64,000 bases of DNA from Bacteroidales bacterium (GTDB lineage: Bacteria; Bacteroidota; Bacteroidia; Bacteroidales; UBA932), in contig JAFYEM010000008.1 in assembly GCA_017544265.1 (NCBI GenBank), forward strand, positions 19,606 through 83,605. Direction: 5' to 3'. This document shows positions 25,963-34,589 of this stretch, in pieces. Every line of letters starts with the position of its first letter. The stretch's first letter is position 1. Under the pieces are notes generated by a model. That model had not been told where the DNA came from and ran no database searches. It was given only the letters and a program-made list of their open reading frames with translations. The translations under genes and the position numbers were made by a program.

Positions 25963-27789
25963 ATGGAAGGCCGCGACCGCTTCATACGGCTTCTTATCGG
26001 CCTCGGTGTAGCCGTGGCCATACTGCTTGGCCGTATCTTCTTCATCCAGATAATAGACCCGTCCTACAAGGAGAGCGCGGTGCGCAATTCCATGGTGGAA
26101 GAGACTATCTATCCCACCCGCGGAGTTATCTACGACCGCAACGGCGAGGTCCTGGTGGGCAATAAAGTGGCATACGACATACTTGTGACCCCCAGCGAGG
26201 TCCAGCCTTTCGACACCGCCGCCCTCGCTTCCGTGCTGGACGTGAGCGAAGAGTTCATCCGCGGCAAGATGGATGAGTACAGGCGCAATAACCGGCGCAT
26301 CGGCTACACCTCGGTCGTGATGATAAAACAGCTTCCGGCGGAGGTATATATGCGTTTCGCCGAGGTCCATTACAAATTCCCGGGCTTCAAGGGCCAGGTG
26401 CGCAGCATACGCGACTATCCCTTCAACGCGGGCGGAAACCTCCTCGGCTACGTTTCGGAGGTGGACAGGAATTATATAGAGCGGCACGGCGGGGTCTATA
26501 AAATCGGCGACTATGCCGGGAAGACGGGCATAGAGGCGGCCATGGAGGAGACGCTGCGCGGGGAAAAAGGCTGCCACATATACCTGCGCAATTCGCGCAA
26601 CCAGATTGAGTCGCGCTATATGGACGGCGCGATGGACAAGGAGGCTGTGCCGGGCAAGGACGTTGTCACCACGATAGACGCGCATCTGCAGCAGTACGGA
26701 CAGCAGCTGATGCAGAACAAGGTCGGGGCGATTGTGGCAATAGAACCGTCCACCGGAGAGATTCTCGCAATGGTTTCATCGCCGGGCATAGACGTGAGCC
26801 AGCTCGCCGACATCGGCCGCCACTATGAGGAAATCGCGAAAAGCCCTTACAAGCCCATGTACAACAGGGCTGTCCAGGCGTCCTATCCGCCGGGCTCGGT
26901 GTTCAAGCTGGTGAACGGACTTATCGGCCTTGAGGAGGGAGTGCTGACCCCGCAGAACATGTACCGCTGCGCCCAGGGTTATCATTTCGGCGCGGACCAC
27001 AAGCTCGGCTGCCATAACCACCGTTCCCCGATAAATATGGAAGAGTCCATAATGATGTCCTGCAACGCCTATTACTGCTACGTGCTGCGCAACATCCTGG
27101 ACAACAGGAAGTATCCCGGCATTGACGCGGCGATGGACGCCTGGCACGACTATGTGTGCAGTTTCGGCTTCGGACACAAACTCGGGAGCGATTTCCCCTC
27201 CGAACTCGGGGGAAACATCCCTTCCGCGCGGACCTACAACAGGGCTTACGGAAAGGGCCACTGGAACTCCCTGACGGTCATATCCCTTTCCATCGGCCAG
27301 GGTGAAATCCTCGTAACCCCATTGCAGATAGCCAACCTTTCCGCGACGCTTGCAAACCGTGGATACTACTACATTCCGCATATCATAAAGTCCAATGCGG
27401 ACAGCAAGTTTTCCGAGCGGCATTACACCAAGGTTGATCCCTCTCAGTTCAAGAAGGTCATCAATGGAATGTACCGGGCCGTGAACGAACCGCCGGGCTC
27501 CGGCGGGACCGCGGCGATTGCAGCAGTGAGCGGGCTCGAAATCTGCGGCAAGACCGGTACCGCACAGAATCCACGCGGGGCGGACAATTCTGTTTTCATG
27601 TGCTTCGCCCCGAGGGAAAACCCTCAGATTGCCGTGGCCGCATACGTAGAGAACGGCGGCTTCGGAGCCACCTGGGCGGCCCCTATTGCTTCCCTTATGG
27701 TGGAGCAGTACCTTACCGGGGAAGTCCGGCGCAAGGATCTTGAAAGGAGAATCAAAGAAGGAGACCTGCTTTACAGGGTGAAAAAGTAA
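25963..27789 (+). CDS. mrdA: Penicillin-binding protein 2 (elongation transpeptidase)
   Basis: Class B PBP that cross-links side-wall peptidoglycan with RodA as its glycosyltransferase. It is 608 residues with one N-terminal membrane helix (about 9-30), a pedestal domain with PTRGVIYDRNGEVLVGN, and a transpeptidase domain. Active-site motifs are SxxK in PGSVFKLVNG, SxN in MMSCNAYYC, and KTG in CGKTGTAQNPRG. The ATG at 25963 is one base after the mreD stop; the TTG at 25939 is unlikely. Its stop codon shares a base with the rodA start (TAATG). Confidence 0.95.
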   Translation: MEGRDRFIRLLIGLGVAVAILLGRIFFIQIIDPSYKESAVRNSMVEETIYPTRGVIYDRNGEVLVGNKVAYDILVTPSEVQPFDTAALASVLDVSEEFIRGKMDEYRRNNRRIGYTSVVMIKQLPAEVYMRFAEVHYKFPGFKGQVRSIRDYPFNAGGNLLGYVSEVDRNYIERHGGVYKIGDYAGKTGIEAAMEETLRGEKGCHIYLRNSRNQIESRYMDGAMDKEAVPGKDVVTTIDAHLQQYGQQLMQNKVGAIVAIEPSTGEILAMVSSPGIDVSQLADIGRHYEEIAKSPYKPMYNRAVQASYPPGSVFKLVNGLIGLEEGVLTPQNMYRCAQGYHFGADHKLGCHNHRSPINMEESIMMSCNAYYCYVLRNILDNRKYPGIDAAMDAWHDYVCSFGFGHKLGSDFPSELGGNIPSARTYNRAYGKGHWNSLTVISLSIGQGEILVTPLQIANLSATLANRGYYYIPHIIKSNADSKFSERHYTKVDPSQFKKVINGMYRAVNEPPGSGGTAAIAAVSGLEICGKTGTAQNPRGADNSVFMCFAPRENPQIAVAAYVENGGFGATWAAPIASLMVEQYLTGEVRRKDLERRIKEGDLLYRVKK

Positions 27790-29318
27790 TGATGGATGTT
27801 TTCTCACATGAGCGCGGGCTGCGCCAGAGCGTCGACTGGAAGATAGTCGGCTGCTATCTGCTGCTTGTGTTCATAGGCTGGATAAACATCTATGCCTCTA
27901 CTCATACCCCCGATTCAGCCTCGATACTGGACTGGGGCTCCCGCAGCGGCAAGCAGTTTATCTGGATACTGACGGCTATGGGGCTTGCCGCCCTGATTCT
28001 GTTCGTCATCCCTCCGAGACTGTGGGAGGCGGTGTCGCTGCCGCTGTGGATAGGCGTCATGCTGCTGCTGGTTGCGGTAATATTCCTGGGCATAGAAGTC
28101 AAGGGCTCGCGATCGTGGTTCGAGTTTGGGCCGGTGCGTTTCCAGCCTGCCGAGGTGTCGAAAATATCGACATCGATACTGCTGGCGGGGCTGCTGTCAA
28201 AACAGGGCTTCAAAATGACCAGGCTGAGGGATTTCCTTCTGATGGCGGTGGTAATAGCCCTGCCGATGCTGACTATTCTCGCAGAGAGCGAGACTGGTTC
28301 GGCGCTGGTGTATCTGGGCTTCATTCTGGTTCTCTACCGCGAAGGTCTTTCCGGCTGGTGGATTGCCCTTCTGGGCCTTGTGGTGATACTTTTCATTAGC
28401 ACCCTTACCCTCAGCCCGTACTGGTCCATACTGTTTCTCGCCGCCGCGCTGATTGCCGTCAATGCCATGTATTCCAAAAAGGATTTCAAGCTGTGGCTTT
28501 ACATCGGCGGAGGATTCGTGCTGCTGATGGCCTTCGTGCCGGCTATATGGAACCTTATTACCTCGGCAGTGGAACTGGAGGCGAAGCGCAGGCTGCTGAC
28601 CTTCAATGTCCCTGCCCCCGGGCAGAGCACACGCTATTTCTGGGCCTTCATCCCGAAGGTAAAGCCTATATGGTTCCTTCTCGGAAGCACGCTGCTGGCC
28701 CTTCCGTACCTGGGCTTTCGTTCTTTCCGCACCAGGGACAATTTTCTCGGCATTTCACTGGGGGCCTTCCTGATAGGGCTCGCGCTGGTGTTCTCCACGG
28801 ATTTTATCTTCGACAATGTGCTTCAGGAACATCAGAGGCGCAGGATTGAAGTGCTTCTGGGAATGAAGGAGGATCCTTCCGGGGTGGGTTATAACGTGGC
28901 CCAGTCCAAAATCGCCATAGGCTCCGGCGGCATGTTTGGAAAAGGCTTCCTGGGCGGTACGCAGACAACCTACGGCTTTGTCCCCGAGCAGAGCACTGAC
29001 TTCATTTTCTGCACGGTGGGTGAGGAATGGGGCTTCCTGGGCAGTTTGCTTGTGATAGGCCTGTATGCTTTTCTGATATTCCGGATTCTTTCGGATGCCG
29101 AAAGGAGCAGGGAACACTTCACCAGGATTTATGGTTACTGCGTGGCTTCCTGCATATTCATGCACCTTTTCATAAATATCGGGATGACTGTCGGGCTGAT
29201 GCCTGTAATCGGCATTCCGCTGCCGCTGCTGAGTTACGGAGGCTCCTCGCTCTGGGCCTTCACCATACTGATATTCATATTCCTGGCCCTGTACAGGCAG
29301 GAGAAGAAGTATTTCTAG
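27789..29318 (+). CDS. rodA: Rod shape-determining protein RodA (SEDS glycosyltransferase)
   Basis: SEDS-family lipid II polymerase of the Rod complex. It is a 509-residue polytopic membrane protein. The core motifs are RSWFEFGPVRFQPAEVSK (with the catalytic-type Glu/Asp loop following) and, near the C terminus, GYNVAQSKIAIGSGGMFGKG, VPEQSTDFIFCTVGEEWG and IGIPLPLLSYGGSS. It is about 130 residues longer than E. coli RodA; the extra part lies in the middle (about 215-340) and adds hydrophobic segments, which is usual in Bacteroidota. It is the last gene of the mre operon and meets asnA tail to tail. Confidence 0.95.
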   Translation: MMDVFSHERGLRQSVDWKIVGCYLLLVFIGWINIYASTHTPDSASILDWGSRSGKQFIWILTAMGLAALILFVIPPRLWEAVSLPLWIGVMLLLVAVIFLGIEVKGSRSWFEFGPVRFQPAEVSKISTSILLAGLLSKQGFKMTRLRDFLLMAVVIALPMLTILAESETGSALVYLGFILVLYREGLSGWWIALLGLVVILFISTLTLSPYWSILFLAAALIAVNAMYSKKDFKLWLYIGGGFVLLMAFVPAIWNLITSAVELEAKRRLLTFNVPAPGQSTRYFWAFIPKVKPIWFLLGSTLLALPYLGFRSFRTRDNFLGISLGAFLIGLALVFSTDFIFDNVLQEHQRRRIEVLLGMKEDPSGVGYNVAQSKIAIGSGGMFGKGFLGGTQTTYGFVPEQSTDFIFCTVGEEWGFLGSLLVIGLYAFLIFRILSDAERSREHFTRIYGYCVASCIFMHLFINIGMTVGLMPVIGIPLPLLSYGGSSLWAFTILIFIFLALYRQEKKYF

Positions 29319-29324
29319 ACCTTA

Positions 29325-30362
29325 CTACAGCAGGACTATCCCGCCCTCCAGGCAGCGCCGGCGCATATCCTCGCCCCACAGTCCGCACTGGATTTCCCCT
29401 ATGTGCGCCTTCCTCAGCAGGTACATGCAGAGCCGTGACTGGCCTATTCCTCCTCCGATTGTGAGAGGCAGGCGGTCCTGCAGAAGCATGCGGTGATAAT
29501 AGAGCTGCTTTTTCCACTCCTGCCCGCGTTCGGTGAGCTGGCGTTCGAGGGCCTCCCTGTCCACCCGTATTCCCATGCTGGAAATCTCGAAGGCGTGTCC
29601 GAGAACCGGATTCCAAAGCAGCAAATCCCCGTTGAGGCCGCTGTAGCCGTCGCTGTTGGGCGTGCTCCAGTCGTCGTAGTCCGCGGCCCGCCCGTCATGA
29701 GTGTTTCCGTCCGATAGTTTTCCGCCTATGCCGATAATGAAAACCGCCCCGTGTTCGCGGGCAATCGCATCCTCCCTCTCTTTGGGAGAAAACCCTGGAT
29801 ATCGCTGCAGGAGTTGCTCGGAATGGATGAAATACACATTTTCGGGGAGGCAGGGCACGAGTGCGGGAAATTCCACATAGAGCTTGTTTTCAGTGACCTT
29901 GATGGCCTCGTAGATTCTGCGCACCAGCTTTTTCAGAAAATCCAGGTTCCTGTCTCCGGGAGCGATGGTGGCCTCCCAGTCCCACTGGTCCACATAGATG
30001 GAATGGATATTGTCCAGTTCTTCTTCAGGCCGCAGTGCGTTCATGTCCGTATAGATTCCCCTTCCGGGCGGCACTCCCATCTCTGCGAGCTTGAGTCTTT
30101 TCCATTTCGCCAGCGAATGGACCACTTCGGCCTTCGCACCGTCCATGTCCCGGACAGAGAAACTAACCGGTTGTTCCGTTCCGTTCAGATCGTCGTTGAT
30201 ACCGGTTCCGGAAAGCACCATCATGGGTGCAGTCACCCTCAGCAGCACAAGCTGCGCCGAGAGGTTGTTCTGGAACATGTCCTTGACTACCTTGATGGCT
30301 TTTTCCGTGGCTTCCACCCCGCCGAGTATGTCGTGGTAGTTTTCAGGTATGATAAGGCTCAT
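29325..30362 (-). CDS. asnA: Aspartate--ammonia ligase
   Basis: Makes asparagine from aspartate, ammonia and ATP through an aspartyl-AMP intermediate. It is 345 residues with a class II tRNA synthetase-like core. SVRDMDGAKAEVVHSLAKWK and GRGIYTDMNALRPEE, VDQWDWE and GGGIGQSRLCMYLL (the motif 3 arginine) are AsnA hallmarks. It uses ammonia rather than glutamine, as no amidotransferase domain is present. Its start overlaps the stop of the alanine symporter gene (ATGA), suggesting joint control of amino-acid supply. Confidence 0.96.
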   Translation of the reverse strand: MSLIIPENYHDILGGVEATEKAIKVVKDMFQNNLSAQLVLLRVTAPMMVLSGTGINDDLNGTEQPVSFSVRDMDGAKAEVVHSLAKWKRLKLAEMGVPPGRGIYTDMNALRPEEELDNIHSIYVDQWDWEATIAPGDRNLDFLKKLVRRIYEAIKVTENKLYVEFPALVPCLPENVYFIHSEQLLQRYPGFSPKEREDAIAREHGAVFIIGIGGKLSDGNTHDGRAADYDDWSTPNSDGYSGLNGDLLLWNPVLGHAFEISSMGIRVDREALERQLTERGQEWKKQLYYHRMLLQDRLPLTIGGGIGQSRLCMYLLRKAHIGEIQCGLWGEDMRRRCLEGGIVLL

Positions 30363-31756
30363 ATTTTCTTCTTTTCAAAATCTCTGAGCGAGCGGATTGC
30401 CTGGGGGCAGAGCAGCAGCAGGGCTATGACATTGATCCACGCGGTGATTCCCACGCCTATGTCGCCGAGCTGCCAGATAACGTTGGCCTGCTTCAGCGCG
30501 CCCAGGATCACCATCATCAGCAGTCCGGTGCGGAAGAGCCAGATGGCGATTTTCTCCGCCTTCCCGTTTCCGTCGCGCCCGCGGAAAATATACATTATGC
30601 TGGACTCTCCGTAGAAGTAATAGGCCATGACGGTGGTGAACACGAAAAAGACCAGGGCGATGCTTACGAAGGCCCCGCCGAAGCCCGCCATGACGGAATC
30701 CACGGCGGCCTGGGTAAAGCCCACATAATTATTGCCGAGTTCCGGTGACACCGCCTGGAGCATTTCTCCGCTGGAAGCGTCAAAGATATTGTAGGTGCCC
30801 GAGCAAAGTATCATCAGCGCGGTGCCGGTGCAGATAAGGAGCGTGTCCACATAGACCGAAAACGCCTGCGCAAGGCCCTGTTTCGCCGGATGCGACACCG
30901 AGGCCGATGCGGACACGATGGCTCCGCCGCCCTGGCCGGCTTCGTTGGAGAAGATGCCCCGCTTCACGCCCATCATTATGGTGGAGCCGAGTATCCCGCC
31001 GGCGACCGGTTCAATTCCGAAGGCCCCTGTCACTATCGCTCGGAACACCCCGGGCACGGCGTCCAGATGGCTGGCGATTACAAGCACCGTGAGTACGATA
31101 TAGCCCAGTGCCATAAAAGGCGTGAGTATGGACGCCACCCTCGCGATGCTCTTGATTCCGCCTATAATCACAAGCGCGAGCAGGGCCATCAGGCCGATTC
31201 CGGAGACCAGGGGAGAGATGCTGAAAGTATTGCTTAGCGCCGAAGCCACTCCGTTGGACTGGACCGTAACCAGCAGCAGACCGTAGCCCACAATGGAAAG
31301 CACTGCGAAAGCGATGGCGAGAGGGCGGCTTTTGAGGCCCTGTTCGATGTAGCAGAAAGGACCGCCGCGAAGTCCGCTTTTATGCGGAAACTTGTAGATC
31401 TGGGCGAGAGTCGCTTCCACGAAAGCTGTCGATGCCCCCAGAAAGGCTATTATCCACATCCAGAACACGGCTCCCGGCCCGCCCATTGCTATGGCGGTGG
31501 CGACGCCGACTATGTTCCCTGTCCCAACACGGCCGGAAAGGGCCACGCTGAAGGCCTCGAATGAGGATATGCCCTTCTTCTTGCCGTCCGGAGACTTCTC
31601 TGCCGGGGCGAAGAGAGAGCGCAGCATAAGGCCGAAGCGCCGCACCTGCACGAAGCCGGTGCGTATGGAAAAGTACAGCCCGGCCCCGACCAGCAGCACC
31701 ACCAGCGCAGGACTCCAGACGATGTCGTTGACTATGGATACAATCTTCTCGAACAT
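30359..31756 (-). CDS. Alanine/glycine:cation symporter family protein
   Basis: A 465-residue sodium-coupled amino-acid transporter of the AGCS family in the inner membrane. About 11 hydrophobic helices are visible. The signature GRVGTGNIVGVATAIAMGGPG near residues 76-96 is the substrate and sodium loop, and GPFCYIEQGL and KRGIFSNEAGQGG are other family motifs. The substrate (alanine, glycine or both) cannot be set from sequence. It overlaps asnA and its start directly abuts the stop codon of the upstream lipoprotein gene. Confidence 0.94.
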   Translation of the reverse strand: MFEKIVSIVNDIVWSPALVVLLVGAGLYFSIRTGFVQVRRFGLMLRSLFAPAEKSPDGKKKGISSFEAFSVALSGRVGTGNIVGVATAIAMGGPGAVFWMWIIAFLGASTAFVEATLAQIYKFPHKSGLRGGPFCYIEQGLKSRPLAIAFAVLSIVGYGLLLVTVQSNGVASALSNTFSISPLVSGIGLMALLALVIIGGIKSIARVASILTPFMALGYIVLTVLVIASHLDAVPGVFRAIVTGAFGIEPVAGGILGSTIMMGVKRGIFSNEAGQGGGAIVSASASVSHPAKQGLAQAFSVYVDTLLICTGTALMILCSGTYNIFDASSGEMLQAVSPELGNNYVGFTQAAVDSVMAGFGGAFVSIALVFFVFTTVMAYYFYGESSIMYIFRGRDGNGKAEKIAIWLFRTGLLMMVILGALKQANVIWQLGDIGVGITAWINVIALLLLCPQAIRSLRDFEKKKI

Positions 31757-33637
31757 CTACAGGTACAGTACCGGGCGTACGCGCGGCTGGTCTGAACTTG
31801 GATTCTTGATAGAATTCCCGACAATCTTGCTGATCTCGCCGGTAAGGTTACTCAGGCTCAAAACCATTGTTTTCGCCTTTCCGGCGCCGGCTTCTTCTAT
31901 AAGCCAGTAGTAATGCAACCCGCTTACATCCCACGGGTCGGAGCCGCTGCTGTTCAGGGATTCGAGCCAGCCAAGGTCGGCGCCGAGCAGTTCAAACTCG
32001 CCTTTTCCGGGGATGAACCAGCCGGTGGATGACTTGCCCGAGTCACTGGTCGTCGGATCGAAGGAAGTCTCCAGATTGTAAACGTAATCCGCCGGCAGCA
32101 CTTTCTTGTTTTCGGTATTCTGGAGCCCGGTGTAGCGTATGATAATCCGGCTTGAAAGGAAGCCGTATTTGATGTATGTGGTCCCAAGACCGGCGTCTTT
32201 TTCCTCCTGCGAAAAAGCCAGCACACCGTTGAGAGGGTTGAGGTGATAAGCGTTCACGCTCTTGTCACTGACTATGGCGACGGGGGAAGACTGCCATTTC
32301 ATGGGGGAGGAGTGGTTCTTGGATATCACGAGGGCGTGTCTGCCGGGGAAATTCTCGAATCCGGACAGATTGCTTTTCCGGAAGCCGGATATGTTTTTGT
32401 GTTTTGGATCGCTGACGTCCGAAAGCATGGAAGCTTTCAGGAAGTCATCATCCAAAGGCAGGTCAAAGGAAGCAATGACACCTATGTACTCATAGCCGGA
32501 AACAGAGGGCGGAGTCTTGGCTTTCCCGTCCAGATACTGTCCGTCTTTGGTGCGGCGGCCGCAGTCTTCGGCGCGGAATACCGTCTTGTCGGAAGATTTG
32601 CAATAGACATAGTCCCCGATTTTTATTTCGTCGGAGAAATAGTCGAAGCAGTAGAACTTGCAGGTCCTGCTGACGGAGTGTTCCGCTTTGGATATTATTT
32701 TCACAGCCCTGTATTTGATATCCGGCGTTCCGTTGAACTTGAGCGTGAGGGTGGTGTACTGGCCGTTGGGGCTTGTCGAGTGTGTCAGTTCACAGGCGGG
32801 ATTCGCGCCGGATTCGGCGGTGACAACGACATCGAAATCCTGAAAAGCTTCCACTGGATATATCCTGACGTTGAGGGACATGGTGCCGCCGGGTTTCAGT
32901 TCTTCGGTGAATTCGCCGCTCTCGCCGTGCCCGTCGATATAAACCGCCGTGGGCTTGGGAACAACCTTGACCTTTCCGGTCGCGGTGAGTTCAGGCTTGG
33001 AAACCACTGTTACCTTGACCTCGGCATTCCCGGGCTTCAGGGCAGTGACCTCGCCGCTTGAGGCATCCACGCTTATGACATCCTTTCCGGAAGTGACCTC
33101 CCAGTTCAGCTCCACGACTGCCAGATTCTCAAACTCATTCATTACGCAAGCTTCCAGCTGACCTTTCCCGGGATATGAGACGATGAGAACTCCGTCGGAA
33201 TAATTATCGAGATTGGTATTGATCCAGACATCCATCAGTTCAGGTTCTTTTTCAAGAATATTGACAGTTATTGTCTTCTCACTTGCTTTACCGGCCCTTG
33301 GCATGAGGGAGAAAACAGCCTTCCCTTTTTTCCTGGGAGTTACCATAATGCCGTCGTCCAGAAGGGAGTAATCCAGATTTCCATTCTGCTGGCAGCTGAC
33401 TTCCACATCGCGTGAGACCTTGCCTATGGAAGGCTGCAGGCTGACGGGAATCTTTTTTTCTCCAGCATCTTCGGCAAAATCGTAGGAGCCTTCCACGATT
33501 ATGGAATTGAGGCTGACAATGGCGGTCTCTTCCGGGTCGTTGTTATTATTGTCGCCATTGCCGGGATTGGCCGGCTTCTGTTCCGGTTTGCAGCCAAATG
33601 CAATGGCCAGCAAGATAAGGGGAATAAGTCGTTTCAT
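31757..33637 (-). CDS. Lipoprotein with Big-type domain and C-terminal DUF1566-like region
   Basis: A 626-residue predicted lipoprotein: MKRLIPLILLAIAFGCKPEQ has its lipobox Cys near residue 16. Ig-like repeats follow, including a Big2-like segment (VDASSGEVTALKPGNAEVKV near 195-215). The C-terminal part has GDYVYCKSSDKTVFR, a GWFIPGKGEFELL segment like DUF1566/FISUMP domains, and ends RVRPVLYL. The protein at 55630-57738 has the same layout and end, so they are paralogues. It is likely cell-surface, perhaps binding. The start at 33637 is chosen for the signal peptide. Confidence 0.8.
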   Translation of the reverse strand: MKRLIPLILLAIAFGCKPEQKPANPGNGDNNNNDPEETAIVSLNSIIVEGSYDFAEDAGEKKIPVSLQPSIGKVSRDVEVSCQQNGNLDYSLLDDGIMVTPRKKGKAVFSLMPRAGKASEKTITVNILEKEPELMDVWINTNLDNYSDGVLIVSYPGKGQLEACVMNEFENLAVVELNWEVTSGKDVISVDASSGEVTALKPGNAEVKVTVVSKPELTATGKVKVVPKPTAVYIDGHGESGEFTEELKPGGTMSLNVRIYPVEAFQDFDVVVTAESGANPACELTHSTSPNGQYTTLTLKFNGTPDIKYRAVKIISKAEHSVSRTCKFYCFDYFSDEIKIGDYVYCKSSDKTVFRAEDCGRRTKDGQYLDGKAKTPPSVSGYEYIGVIASFDLPLDDDFLKASMLSDVSDPKHKNISGFRKSNLSGFENFPGRHALVISKNHSSPMKWQSSPVAIVSDKSVNAYHLNPLNGVLAFSQEEKDAGLGTTYIKYGFLSSRIIIRYTGLQNTENKKVLPADYVYNLETSFDPTTSDSGKSSTGWFIPGKGEFELLGADLGWLESLNSSGSDPWDVSGLHYYWLIEEAGAGKAKTMVLSLSNLTGEISKIVGNSIKNPSSDQPRVRPVLYL

Positions 33638-33641
33638 GTAT

Positions 33642-34589
33642 CTATCGTTTAAGTCTGACAAATATACTCAGCGGCAATATTTTGCCGAAGGAGTCTTTAA
33701 GGGCCAGTTCGCCCGATTCCATGGATCCGGCACCTGAACCGAAGGCTTCGCGAACAAGCGTCTCTCCGAGAAGGGCCGAATAGCCGTTGGAATACAGGTT
33801 CAGCACGACGAAGCCTTCCCGCGGGGAAAGTATGGACGATACGGTTTTCAGCATATCGAAAAGCAGTTCGTCCAGTTTCCATTTTTCCCCGTCGGGGCCG
33901 TGTCCGTAGGCGGGAGGGTCCATGATTATTCCCTGATAGACATTCCCCCTGCGGCTTTCCCTGCGGGCGAATTTCAGCGCGTCCTCGACCACCCAGCGTA
34001 TGCCGTCCAGGCCACTGCGCTCCATGTTTTCACGTGCCCATGACACCACCTGGCGCACCGAGTCCAGATGCGTGACGTCCGCTCCGGCGCATTTCGCGGC
34101 GATGGAGGCGGCTCCGGTATAGGCAAACAGATTCAGGACTTTCGGCGAGGGAAGGCCGTTCGCGCGGTGGATGCGGGAAAGCCTCGAAGTCTCCCGGAAA
34201 ATATATTCCCAGTTGGGTGCCTGCTCCGGGAATACACCGACGTGCTTGAACGAGGTCAGTCCGAGGCGGAGCGATATGGACAGGTCCGAGGCGGCGTGGG
34301 TCTCAGGGTCCGGTTCGCCGCTGTAACGGATATACCACTGGTCTTCCATCGGGCGGAGCCGCTCCCAGGTGCCGCTGTCTTCCTTTCCGGCCTTGCCGAA
34401 GCCGGCTCCGGGCGAGAAAACGGTGTGGGTGAGGCGTTTCCATTCGGCCTGGGACATGGACGGGTCCCAGAGGGCCTTTGGCTCGGGGCGGCGCAGCACA
34501 TATTTCCCGAAGCGTTCGAGCTTTTCGCCGCGGCCGCTGTCCAGAAGTTCATAGTCCTTCCACCTTATGTCCGGGTACTGTACCGTCAT
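33642..34589 (-). CDS. SAM-dependent RNA methyltransferase-like protein
   Basis: A 315-residue class I methyltransferase of the RlmI/RlmK-like group (Methyltrans_SAM). The SAM motif is VLNLFAYTGAAS near residue 150 and the catalytic DPPAYGHG is near 222, as in enzymes that methylate rRNA bases. An N-terminal part with LLDSGRGEKLERFGKYVLRRPEPKA (in outline) resembles the family's N-terminal domain. The target nucleotide is not known. It overlaps the DUF2723 gene by ATGA and lies 4 bases before the lipoprotein gene. Confidence 0.88.
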   Translation of the reverse strand: MTVQYPDIRWKDYELLDSGRGEKLERFGKYVLRRPEPKALWDPSMSQAEWKRLTHTVFSPGAGFGKAGKEDSGTWERLRPMEDQWYIRYSGEPDPETHAASDLSISLRLGLTSFKHVGVFPEQAPNWEYIFRETSRLSRIHRANGLPSPKVLNLFAYTGAASIAAKCAGADVTHLDSVRQVVSWARENMERSGLDGIRWVVEDALKFARRESRRGNVYQGIIMDPPAYGHGPDGEKWKLDELLFDMLKTVSSILSPREGFVVLNLYSNGYSALLGETLVREAFGSGAGSMESGELALKDSFGKILPLSIFVRLKR

